Assembly: GCA_003116875.1 (NCBI GenBank)
Contig: BCKT01000002.1
Coordinates: 1,984,001-2,048,000, forward strand
Direction of reading: 5' to 3'
Source: Takashimella koratensis
Taxonomy: Eukaryota > Basidiomycota > Tremellomycetes > Trichosporonales > Tetragoniomycetaceae
Length of the DNA stretch: 64,000 nucleotides
This document shows positions 1 to 11,000 of the stretch, piece by piece. Within the stretch, counting starts at the first letter, position 1, and every line of letters starts with the position of its first letter. The position numbers and the translations under genes were made by a program. The notes under the pieces were generated by a model. That model saw only the letters and a program-made list of their open reading frames with translations, was not told the DNA's origin and did no database searches.

Positions 1-184
1 ATGTTGTATCGGGAGAGAAGAGAGTGCTGATTCGATGGTAGGAGCTTTTGACGAACGCGCTTGACACGATGAAACAGATGGGAGGTGTCATTCAGGCTCT
101 CTACGAGAAAGTGAGTCATGAGTCGGTCGGTGAGAGTGAGGAAAGTGACGCTGACGATTGGTGTAGGCTACGAGTTTGTCGTGA
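1..184 (+). CDS. 3' end of an unrecognised gene (partial)
   Basis: Two terminal exons can be read. Exon 42-110 follows an apparent 37-nt intron (donor at 5, acceptor TAG at 39-41). A second intron, 111-166 (GTGAGT to GTGTAG, with a CTGAC branch site), leads to exon 167-184 ending in TGA. The readable C-terminus is 28 residues, helical in character, rich in Leu/Ala/Met/Lys, and ends ALYEKATSLS. I do not recognise the family; 28 residues are too few. The gene starts outside the window and lies head-to-tail with ATG7. The splice signals match those of the certain genes nearby, which is the main reason to call it coding. It could be chance. Confidence 0.4.
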
Positions 185-524
185 GTGCTGAGGATGAAGG
201 CATATCTGCATGAGGCGTGATGGGGTGGTGTGAACCCGGGCGAGGGTGATTAGTGATGGGTGTTGGGTGATGAGTGATGAGTAGAGAGGAGGGGAGAGGC
301 GATATGGGTTTAGGTGTATAGTAGAAGACTAAGACGGACCAAAGTCGAGAGACTGTGACCATGGATGCAGATAGCATATGACAATGACGCTGCCACGTGG
401 TGTGCACGTGCCCGTTGTTGTCCTCGTTGCCGCCTTTATAAGCGGTCCCTCAACCACTCAACCACTCAACCACTCGCTATCATTTTTACCTTTCCTCCAT
501 CAACTCACTCACAAGCAACTCACT
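185..524 (+). promoter_or_regulatory. ATG7 upstream region with paired CACGTG boxes
   Basis: This 340-base gap separates the upstream partial gene from ATG7. It holds two perfect CACGTG E-boxes at 394-399 and 405-410, a TATA-like TTTATAAG at about 433-440, and a short CAACCACT direct repeat (about 450-472) in the likely leader. There is no convincing coding sequence. Confidence 0.5.
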
Positions 525-3500
525 ATGCCCCTTCTCCAATTCCAACCTCTCGCTTCTCAACCTACCCCACAGTTCTGGGCCGCACTCGCTGCGCTCAAAC
601 TGGACAAACTCAAGTTGGACGATTCGGTCCAAGATCTCTCGGCGTGGCTGGAGGAAGGGAGGACGGTGGTTGATCGCAGTCTCACTGGAGGAGGAGGAGG
701 AGGGGGAGGGGCGAGTGGTGGAGTGGGAGTAGGCGTAGATGGGGCGTTCGGACTTGGAGGAGGGGCCTTTGATGGATCTGAGAAGTAAGTATCACTTTCA
801 CGTCTACCCCACGATGAGCGACGAGAAATCAGTCAAGGTGTAACGATGAGGTATAGGTATTGGCCCACTGGACAGTCAGGCAGTCGAGGAGGGAAGAAAG
901 AGCGGGACATGAAGGTGTGGATTGGAGCTGATGAGTTACAGGGAACAAGCGGGATCTATCACGGTCCATGGAAAGTTCAAAAACTTTAATACGATAGAAG
1001 AGTTTAAGAAGACCGAGACGAAGAAGGAACTGTTTGATGCGGTTGTTGATGAGGTGAGTTACATAGCTGTGACGATAACCACGACGATGACGACGACGAC
1101 ATGCTCTACATCTACCACCACTGGAGTCATCTACATCACCTTGACTCTCACTTCCTGTCGTCTATTCACTGCCCTCACCTACAACCACTGACAATCTCCA
1201 CTTTCTTCTTCTTTCTTTATTTCTACCTCTACCTCTCCACTCTCGATAGATCCTCGCATCATTCGAGTCCGATACCCCTACCCTTAACCCATTCTTGCTG
1301 GTCACTTTTGCAGATCTGAAAAAGTACACGTACCACTACTGGTTCGCGTTCCCTGCGCTCGTGGCGAAACCTGCGTGGGAGGTGGAAGAGGACTTCAAAC
1401 CAGCGGATGAGGAGGTGAGTCTAGGTCTTGGGGGCGACGTAAACCGGCCTAGGATTTGCTGGCCCCAGATAACCTGAGAGTCCATGGGCTTCGGATGCTT
1501 GGTACACGGCGAGATTGTGCCTATGCTCCCCACTCGTGATGAGGAGAGTTGGAAATGCTGACTGGCCCCACCCTACTTGGGTCCCAGTTCGTTCGACTCA
1601 TCCGTGAAGCCGAAACCTTGAACGGCTCAAAACCCCTATCCTACCTAATCCGCACCGACCCCTCTTCCTCCCAACCCCCGTCTTTCGCTTCTTTATCCCA
1701 ATACACCACCTTCTTTGCCACCACTCCCAAGTCTCACCGCTTCGTCATCTTTCACGACCCGTCGTCACTCCCTTCCAACCCAGGTTGGCCACTGCGTAAC
1801 GTGTTGTTTTACCTGAACAAGAAACATGGAGTGAAGATTGCGAATGTTGTGTGTCTCCGGTCTGGTGCAGGGGCGAGTAGAGTCGGGGTGGTGCGTGTCG
1901 GAGAGGCGGAGGAAGTGGAGAAGATGGAGAAAGGGGAGAGGCCAAGCGCGGTAGGGTGGGAGAGGAACAAGGCGGGAAAGTTGATGTCGAGGCTGGTGGA
2001 TCTCGCACCGATGATGGACCCAACAAGGTGAGTGCAGTGGTATACGGTGGCAGCCAGGATTGGGCCCTTTAGAGCCAGGGCCTGGACCTATTCTGGTGCA
2101 GTGAAGTAGGGTGGTCTTTATCGTTACCTACAGTGAGAACTTACAAGTCGACAGACTCGCAGACCAAGCAGTCGACCTGAATCTCAAACTCATGAGATGG
2201 AGGATCATGCCTGCTCTCGATCTGGACAAGATCGCCAGTACGAAATGTCTCCTCCTTGGAGCTGGGACACTGGGTTGTTATGTCGCCCGAGCACTTATGG
2301 TGCGTCTCCCCCCTTCTCTGTCAATTCCGTAACGCAGAATCGAAGCTGATAGTACGGTATTAGGGATGGGGGATTAGGAATATCACTTTTGTCGATTCGG
2401 CAAAAGTATCCTACTCGAATCCCGTGAGACAACCGTTGTTTGATTTCGAAGACTGCTTGGATGGTGGCAAGCCCAAAGCGCAGTGTGCCGCGGACAAACT
2501 GAAAAAGATCTTCCCGGGTGTGGTGAGTGCTTTGCGTGGGATATTGAGGTCATGGGCGCTGGTCGCTGGTCGCTGACGGTTCCCTCTCACCCATTCTCTT
2601 TCTTCTTACCCTTGTATCGTCTCACTGGTATTTGTGCTCGTTCAGAACGCCACCGCGCATTCGTTCATGATCCCAATGCCAGGCCACCCGATCTCCTCTT
2701 CTTCTCTCTCCCAAACAACCTCCGACATTTCCCTCCTCGATACCCTCATCGAAACGCACGACGTCGTTTTCTTGCTCATGGACTCGCGTGAATCGCGGTG
2801 GCTCCCAACAGTCATAGGCGCGAGTAAAGGGAAAATCGTGATCAATGCCGCTCTTGGGTTCGACGGGTACCTTGTTATGAGGCATGGAGCGAACACGGTG
2901 GGAGAGGATGGGAAAAGGTTGGGCTGTTATTATTGTAATGATATTGTCGCGCCAGCGGACGTGAGTAATGTGGAAGAATCCGTGGTTGTCAGAGCTCGCG
3001 CCACGTTATCTACTCTTCGTTACTACGAGGTGTAGGGCTCTTCGGTCATAACGGGGCAGAGATCGTGGATAGCGCTGACCACACCCGCAGTCATTGACAG
3101 ACCGTACCCTGGACCAAATGTGTACAGTGACGCGACCGGGTGTCGCGCCTATCGCCTCGGCTACTGCCGTCGAGCTACTCGTTTCTCTCATCCAGCATCC
3201 TCTGGGGTACGTTTATCCCCACCTACCTTGACCACACAGACGTCCCCTCTCTCAATCCAGGCCTTACCAGTCATCATGTTTTCCCCGAGACTCCCAAGAC
3301 CGAAGCAAGAACCCAAGCTGACTCCCCCTCCTACATTGTTCTTCCTATTCGGTGCGAAACGGCAATAGAATACACGCACCGGCCGAGGGAACACCGGGGA
3401 CGTCGTACGAGCATGAGAAGCAAGGAGGGAGCCCACTAGGGACCGTCCCGCATCAGCTTAGAGGCGCGCTAGGACAGTGGAAAACTATGTTGATTGAAGG

Positions 3501-3852
3501 GGCGGCGTTTGATCGTTGTACTGGTTGTTCCCAAGTGGTAAGTGGGCACGCGGGGATCTGCATGACTCGATTGTACAGAAGCTGACTTTGCTTCATCTTC
3601 ATTTCACATTGTGGTATCCAAATTTCATACTCTCTTGCGATCATTCACCTTCACGTCTTCTCTCCGCCCGGCTCCCTCTTTCCGACGCAGGTGATCGACG
3701 CGTACCGACAGCAAGGGGTGGAACTCGTTCTGTCAGCATGCAACGAAGCAGAGTATCTCCAGAAATTGACAGGGCTGGATAAATTGTACGAAGAAGGCGA
3801 GGCGGTACTTGATAGTGTGGATTGGGAAGAAGGGGACGAGGATGATATGTAG
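525..3852 (+). CDS. ATG7: E1-like activating enzyme Atg7 (autophagy)
   Basis: Ubiquitin-E1-like enzyme that activates Atg8 and Atg12 for autophagosome formation in the cytosol. Exons: 525-784, 942-1053, 1250-1414, 1588-2027, 2155-2299, 2364-2522, 2646-2960, 3091-3206, 3369-3537, 3691-3852 (680 aa; yeast Atg7 is about 630). The N-terminal domain carries the typical [10 protein letters not shown] and TFADLKKY segments. The ATP-binding loop GAGTLGC is near residues 361-367. The catalytic cysteine lies in [10 protein letters not shown] (about C543), and the zinc pairs are CYYC and CTGC. The C-terminus is acidic, as in the family. The start at 525 was chosen because residues just after it match the Atg7 N-terminus. 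A Gly-rich insert follows at about residues 60-80. The exon 1-2 junction is the least certain: intron 785-941 restores the frame, but a small extra exon inside it is possible. Confidence 0.95.
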
Positions 3853-4188
3853 GATTGGAGTCGAGTAAGTGTGGGTGAGGGAGGAGTGGAGAGGGCGAAG
3901 GAGTATGTAGATGGACTGTACATGTTATGTACGAGCATGAACCTGTGACGGGAGCAGGAGACTGGTTGGTACAGTGGGACGGTGAACCGGAGCAAATCAG
4001 TCGCGTCGGATAATTTCCCCTTTGGGCAATACTTGCAAACCACCCAAAAACGTGTAAACAAACCATCACCCGTCTTGACTCACTTGCCCTTTATACATCT
4101 ATCCATCTATCAACCATCACACACAACACTCATCGTCGCATCCACCCTTCCACCGACTCGACGCATCACTCACTCTTTCCCACCCACC
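3853..4188 (+). other. ATG7-NDC80 intergenic region
   Basis: A 336-base spacer between two genes on the same strand. It should hold the ATG7 3' end and the NDC80 promoter. A pyrimidine-rich, CATC/ATCAACC-repetitive leader precedes the NDC80 start. Nothing else recognised. Confidence 0.5.
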
Positions 4189-6982
4189 ATGGACGCGCGA
4201 AGGCGGACGCTCGCCTCCGAGGGTCCGGCAGGTAATGCTGCCCACCCATACTCTTCGATCCCTGTCCCTGCGTCAGCGATGAAGAAGACCGGACCTCTTC
4301 GAGGGGTCGGAGCCAGTGGGATTGGGCGAATGTCTCTCGCTCCTTCCTCTCAGCCCTCGACACTCGGCGCATCCAGGATGTCCGCAGCGGGTGCGACGGG
4401 CGCAGGTGCAAGTACAGGTGGGAATGGAGCAGGGTTGGGAGTTAGTCATTCCGGATCTTCGGATGGACTGGGAGGACCAGGAACAAGCGCCAACGCCGCC
4501 GCAAGGAGGAGTACGATCGTCTCGAATCGAACAGGGGAGAACGCGTTGATGATGTCGGGTAACAGAGGAGATGGGGGGATCTATGGAAAGACTCCGCAGA
4601 CCATGAGGAGTGTACCTGGAAGGTGAGTGGAAGTGTTTGGAGAAAAGCAAGTTGGGGGTTCGGGTGCGGTGGTGGTGGAGTATTGGTGATGAGAGATGGC
4701 TGACGTATTTGTTCTCCTTTTTCGCTTCGACTGCGCCTCTTGGATGCTTGTTGACCAAAGCGCGCGCCGGTCCTCTGTGTACACGTCTGCAGGGGGTCGC
4801 CCTTCCCTCGCTCCTGGCGGTTTCGCCTCCGCTTCCACGGGCGCTAAAGACACCCGACCCGTTCGTGACAAGACTTTCCAGTCCACTTGTCAACGCAATA
4901 TCACCGATTTCCTCCTCTCTCATCGTTACCCTTTCCAAATTGGTCCCAAGACTCTCAGTTCACCTACTCAACGTGAATTTCAATCCATCTTTAGATTCCT
5001 CATCACCGATTTGATCGACCCGAATTTCAACTGGGGGAAAAAATTCGAGGATGATTGTATCTTGGCAATGAGGGATTTGAGGTATCCCGCTATGGAGACG
5101 TTGGGGAAAACGGCATTGGTCGCTCCCGGAAGTCCGCATACTTGGCCAGCGCTGTTGGCGATGCTCAATTGGCTCGTGGAACTTTGTCGCGTGAGTACAG
5201 GAGAGTGGCGGGTGAGGAGTAAAGGCGCGGATGACGGAGCTTGGGGAAGATGGCTGAAAAAGGAAACATCCAAGCTGACAACAACCTTTAGGCTCACGAT
5301 ACATGGGACGACCCCGAAGTCGTTTCCGACCCTCTGTTGATGCCCGTCACCGAACTCCCGATCGACTACCCCGGCCTCGAGGGAAGACTACTCTGGGATT
5401 TCAGCGCAAAGACGTATCGAGAGTGGTTTGATCAGTTTGCAGAGACCTTCCCAGTTGCTGAGCAGGAGTTGGCAGAGATCTTTGGTGAGTGCCGTGTATT
5501 GGCCAGAGCTTGCAAGTATGGGCACTACCAGGGTAGCATCGATACCACCCCAACGTCTGGTTCTTGAACCCCAGCTGACACCCACCAGACCAGCTCGCAG
5601 CGTCCTCGCTCGACGAATGCGAACAGCTCGAAGCCGAAATCAACAAGAAAGAGGTCGAGCTACGTCAACTTCAAGCTCAAGAACCACCACTGAAAAAGCT
5701 CGAGGAAGAGTACATTCAGTTGATGAGTGACAAGACCAAGTTTATCGCTTTTATCGATTTGCACAAGCAAAAAGCGGATAAACTTCGGCAGGTCATCGTC
5801 AAGGCCCGAGCAGCTATCGCCGATCACGGTGAGTAATGATCTGCTATGATGAGAGGGGGGAGAGGGCAAGGAGGGGAACGGAGTGGGAGGGTAGAGTTAG
5901 AAGATCGTAGGATGGATGGCGCTGATTTCCCACAGCCGCCCAGATCGACGCCGCTCGGGGCGAGCTCCAATCTACGGAAGCCGCTGTCGCCGCTCAAAAT
6001 CTCTCCCCCGACGAGGTCAACCGTATGAACCACGAGCGAGAGACGTTGACGCGTAACCTCGACGAACTCCGTGGCAAGATTGCCGAAGCCAGTCAACTCG
6101 CATACGACCAAGAGATGCTCGTCACTAAATCCATGGATCGATTCGAGCAACTCTTACAAGACTACACCACCCTGGGTCATCAAATCGGTACCATTACCCC
6201 GATGCACGAGCTCTCTGCTCCCGGTGCGGGCCCGGGCGGGATCGACTATGCGATTGATATTGATCTTGGCGCGGAGGATCTGAATGAGATTCAAAGTGCA
6301 GGGAGAAGAGCGATGCAGGAGATTCGACCAGGTTTGCAGGCTTATGGAGAAGGGTTTAGGAAACAGGTTAGGGAGTTGCAGAATGGGACCATTGCGCTAG
6401 AGGATGAGAATGATCAATTGGGGCAGAAGGTAGAGAGGCAGAAGGAGGAAGTGGCGAATCTTGAGATGAGGCTAAAGGTCGTACATGAGCAAGCAGAGGA
6501 GGCTAAGACTGTAAGTAAATGTGTACACAGGGAAAGGAGAAGTGGTTGTGGCGAGGAAAAGAGGTGAACTACCGGCTGATACTCGATACAGCAACTGCAA
6601 GCCGAGACGGCAGAGACGAATCGAACCGTCGCTAAACTCGAGACTGAGGTTACTGCCATGTCAACCGCGAGCCAGCAAGGTGTCCTCACCACCCAGTCCC
6701 AGCTCGAAAGCACCAAGATTGAGTAAGTCGGAAGCGGCGTGCACGGGAAAGTCAAGAAGCGACGGCATCGATGTTGTGGGGGAATTGGGGTTTTGTGATA
6801 GATTGTAGAGGTGTGGACGCTAACACTTTCTTAGGTTCAAGGAACTTCGACACAAGATGGCGCTCTTACAGGACTCGATCGTGACTCAGTTGATGAGCCA
6901 TATCGATGTAGTCATCAAAGCGAAGGAACACACCGCCAATAGCCTCAAGGGTGTCCGAACGTTTGCCGAGGCTCAGCAGTAG
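4189..6982 (+). CDS. NDC80: Kinetochore protein Ndc80
   Basis: Outer-kinetochore subunit of the Ndc80 complex that binds microtubules and partners with Nuf2. Exons: 4189-4622, 4761-5190, 5292-5484, 5589-5828, 5936-6510, 6592-6722, 6835-6982 (716 aa). A disordered Ser/Gly/Arg-rich N-terminal tail (about residues 1-170), typical of the Aurora-regulated tail, precedes the calponin-homology domain (NITDFL, FNWGKKFEDD, LLAMLNWLVELC). The rest is a long coiled coil with heptad-like Leu/Glu/Lys/Gln composition, interrupted by a loop-like GAGPGG segment. The ATG sits in a CCACC context. The second intron acceptor (AAAG at 4757-4760) is not the nearest CAG, but it is the one that keeps the frame. Adjacent to MYO2 on the same strand. 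Confidence 0.93.
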
Positions 6983-8007
6983 GACGTGGGTAGGAATGGT
7001 CGGAAGGGAAGGGAACAGGGCAAGGGGAGTTGTACGCTCAGGCTACGGACCGCGATGGGCTTTGATTCTGCAATCTTTTCTTGCTTGACTTTTGGCTTTT
7101 CAGATTTTGATAGGAAACGTCATGTTCTTATATTCTCATGAGATTTATCTATGGATCAAAGCAAGGATCACCGCCTCGTCGCCACCTACAATACCGGTAC
7201 CGGACGAAACGGCGGAATCAAAAAGTGAGACACGCGACAATCTAGTGTTTCCTATTGTGTCGCGTGTGGCGCAGACTTGGATAGGTCATTGCTGATTTGT
7301 AATGCGGGACGAGGTCGGGATTACAAAAGGGGATTACACTGATTACAAAGGGACTGGGCGGGAGAAGAAAAGAGCCAGGGGCGGGTCTTGTGGGTCAGGG
7401 CGCGGCGCGTACAGTAGTAGCTTGGGTCCATCAACTTTCTCCTCACCACCACCACCACCACTCCCACCCCCACCCCTCCCCCCCGCGACAGCTTGGACAG
7501 CACATCGCATCGCACTCACCCTCCTTCTCACCCCGTACAACACCCAACCCACTTCCCTCCTCTCGGCAGCCGACACGACGCCGACGCCTACCCACTCACG
7601 CCTTCCTACGAAAAACCAAAACCCCAATCTAAACTGCTCCCCCACTTCTCACGCGACGACGCACGTACGACAAAGTCTATCAATCAACGCAACCCCTCAA
7701 ATCCCTCACCAGGCCTAACTAACCCCTATCTTGCCTGACCTCTTATCGCACACACCACACTCGTTCGACCCGACCCCACGACTCTCGACCCGGACCACTG
7801 GGCCATATCTCAATCGCCTCGACCGCGTCGCTCGTGCTCGTGCTTGCTCGGTACTTGCTCTTGCACAACCAAAAGCGCGTTTGAATATCTTCACGACCAG
7901 TGTCTCGTTCCAACAACGTGCTAGCTGATCCATCACCTTTGCATCCACATCCCTTTCCCCTTTCCGCTTTCCCTCCCCTCCCCTCCTCTCTCTTGCCCAA
8001 CGCACCC
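6983..8007 (+). other. NDC80-MYO2 intergenic region
   Basis: About 1 kb with no supportable gene. The distal 550 bases are strongly C-rich and pyrimidine-rich (long CCACC/CCCTCC runs), which creates spurious proline-rich reading frames. It fits a long MYO2 promoter/5'UTR. No clear TATA box. Confidence 0.5.
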
Positions 8008-11000
8008 ATGTCGTCCTCATACGCCAAGGGCACGCGCGTCTGGCTGCCCGATACCGCCGCCGGCTGGGTCGCAGCGACCGTGACCTCCCTAACGGTCCCT
8101 TCCGACCCGACCGGTGCGTCCGAGTGCACGCTGAGCGTGTCCCTCGACGAGGCTAGCTCCACCGACGATGCCGGCGCAGTCAAGACCCTCAAATTCCAGT
8201 ACTCGGCCCTCGAGGCAGCAGAACGCGCGGGCAACTTGCAACCCCCGAGCCCAGGAGGACCAGGTCAGGATAGCCTTCCGCCGCTGAGAAACCCGCCCCT
8301 CCTCGAAGGTACAGAGGATCTCGCGAGCCTGAGTAACCTCAACGAACCAAGTGGTGAGTGGACATGTCTGAGCAGCTCAGGTGATGGGTCGTAATTACTT
8401 TAACGCAGTGGTTGTTCAAAAGTGTCGCAGTCGCTGACTGACCCTTGCAGTACTTCACGCGATCGCCACCCGGTATGCAGCTCATCAACCGTACACATAC
8501 TCTGGTATCGTCCTTGTAAGTCTACTAGTCTCCAATCTTTGGCCCCATCACCTTACTGACACTCACTCGCCAGGTCGCCTTGAACCCATTCAGTCCTGTT
8601 CCACTCTGTAAGTCCTCCATCTCGGCGTTGCTCACCAATTAGACGGGAATGAGATCTTACACACATACTCTGGGAGGAAGAAGGGCGAGCTCGACCCTCA
8701 CTTGTTCGCGATTGCAGAGGAGGCGCTCGACTACATGCGCCGGGGAGCTGGTGGAGGCGGTGTTGAGCCAACTGGCGCGGGTGACCAAACCATTGTCGTC
8801 AGCGGAGAGAGGTGAGTAGGAATGAACACTTGCACTGTTGCAATCTCCCGGCTCAACCCGCTGACCGTCAACAGTGGTGCGGGCAAGACGGTGTCAGCCA
8901 AATACATCTTGCGGTACTTTGCTAGTGTGCAGAACCCCGCCTCCAGCGGGAGCGCGACACGACGGAGGCAAGTTGACGGTGGGGCCGATGACGACGGGAT
9001 GAGCGAAGTCGAGAAACAGATCCTTGCAAGTAACCCAATCATGGAAGCCTTTGGTAATGCCAAAACCACTCGAAACGACAACTCTTCGCGATTCGGTAAA
9101 TATATTGAGATCCTATTCGACAACACCAACGAGATTGTCGGTGCGAGAATACGTACCTACCTCCTCGAGCGATCACGTCTCGTCTACCAGCCTGATACGG
9201 AGCGCAACTACCATATCTTCTACCAGTTGTTGTCTGGTGCGCCATCCAAGGAGCGCAAAGATCTATCACTCGCCTCCGACCCCCAGGCGTTTGCTTACCT
9301 GGCGGGTGGCGGGCCCTCATCTACCCCGATCCCGGGAGTCGACGACGCCAAGGAGTTCCGAGATACCCAAACGGCGCTGAGTACTGTCGGCATCTCGGTC
9401 GAGCGCCAGTGGCACATCTTCAAACTCCTCGCTGCCCTCCTCCACCTCGGTAACGTCAAGATCACACAGGCACGTACCGACGCCGTCCTCTCAGATGACG
9501 ACCCGGCCCTCGCTCTCGCAACCAACTTGCTCGGTCTCCCAGCTGCAGAGTTTAAGAAATGGACCACGAAGAAACAGCTCATCACGAGGAGCGAGAAAAT
9601 TATCACAAACCTCAATTCGGCTCAGGCAAACGTCGTCCGTGACTCGGTCGCAAAGTTTGTTTACTCGTGCTTGTTCGACGTGAGTAGTGGTACAGTGTCT
9701 GAGAGCGACTAAGGGAAAGTGCTGATTGTTACACGTACAGTGGCTCGTGAGCGTCGTCAACGAGAGCCTGGCAGGAGAAGGCGGAGCTGGCGCCGAGCGA
9801 TCCACCAAATTTATTGGTGTCCTGGACATTGTGAGTGCCGGATTATGTTCCGGTGCTGATTGTTTCAGTACGGCTTTGAGCACTTCAAGAAGAACTCGTT
9901 TGAGCAGTTCTGTATCAACTGGGCGAACGAAAAGCTCCAACAAGAGGTGAGTTTGTGAACATCGTCCCAGGCTGACCTTACAGTTCAACGCGCACGTGTT
10001 CAAGCTCGAGCAGGAAGAATACGTTCGCGAGCAGATCAACTGGACATTTATCGATTTCGCCGATAACCAAGCGGTCATCGATGTGATCGAGGGGAAAATG
10101 GGTGTCCTCACTCTTTTGGACGAAGAGTCACGTCTCCCGGCCGGTGCAGACGCGTCCTTTGCGAGCAAGCTGCACCAGCAACTCGCGAAACCCGAGAACA
10201 AGGACGTGTTCAAGAAACCCAGGTTCAACCAGAACGCCTTCACGATCGCGCATTATGCCCACGATGTCACGTACGATGTGGATGGGTTTATCGAAAAGAA
10301 CCGCGATACTGTCCCCGACGAACACCTTGCGCTTCTCCAGGGTTCCTCGAACGATTTCCTCAAGGAGGTCCTCGATGCCGCGCTCGCGGCTGCCACGGCC
10401 AACGCAGCGGCCAAGGCAAATGGGGACGCCGCGGCTGGTGGAGCTGGACCCAAGCGGGCAGCTGCGCGCAAGCCCACGCTCGGGTCGATTTTCAAGCACT
10501 CGTTGATCAGCTTGATGGATACGATCAACCACACCAACGTCCACTACATCCGTTGTATCAAGCCCAACGAAGCGAAGAAGGCCTGGACGTTTGAGCCTCA
10601 ACAAGTCTTGTCGCAGCTCAGAGCGTGTGGTGTCCTCGAGACAATTCGAATCAGTTGTGCAGGATACCCGAGTCGTTGGACCTTTGGCGAGTTTGTTGAC
10701 CGGTAAGTTGAGTGAACGCGTACTATCCCTTCATCGCTGTGTAAAGGGGGAAATGATGCGAGCTAATGCTTGACAGGTACTATCTCCTTATTCCATCGAC
10801 GGAGTGGCAGAGCCAGAAAGCTGAGATCACCGCTCTGTGCGGGCTGATCCTCGACAAGACCCTCAACGACGTGGACAAGTACCAATTGGGTCTTACCAAG
10901 ATCTTCTTCCGAGCTGGTGTCCTTGCGATCCTCGAATCTCGCCGCGCCGATCGACTTAACGCACTCGTCACTATCGTTCAGAAGAACTACCGTCGCTGGG

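Noticed and set aside
915..941. 27-nt intron in ATG7 after a small exon starting at 857
   Set aside because: It would be too short and out of phase with the FNTIEEF segment; a single intron 785-941 keeps the frame.
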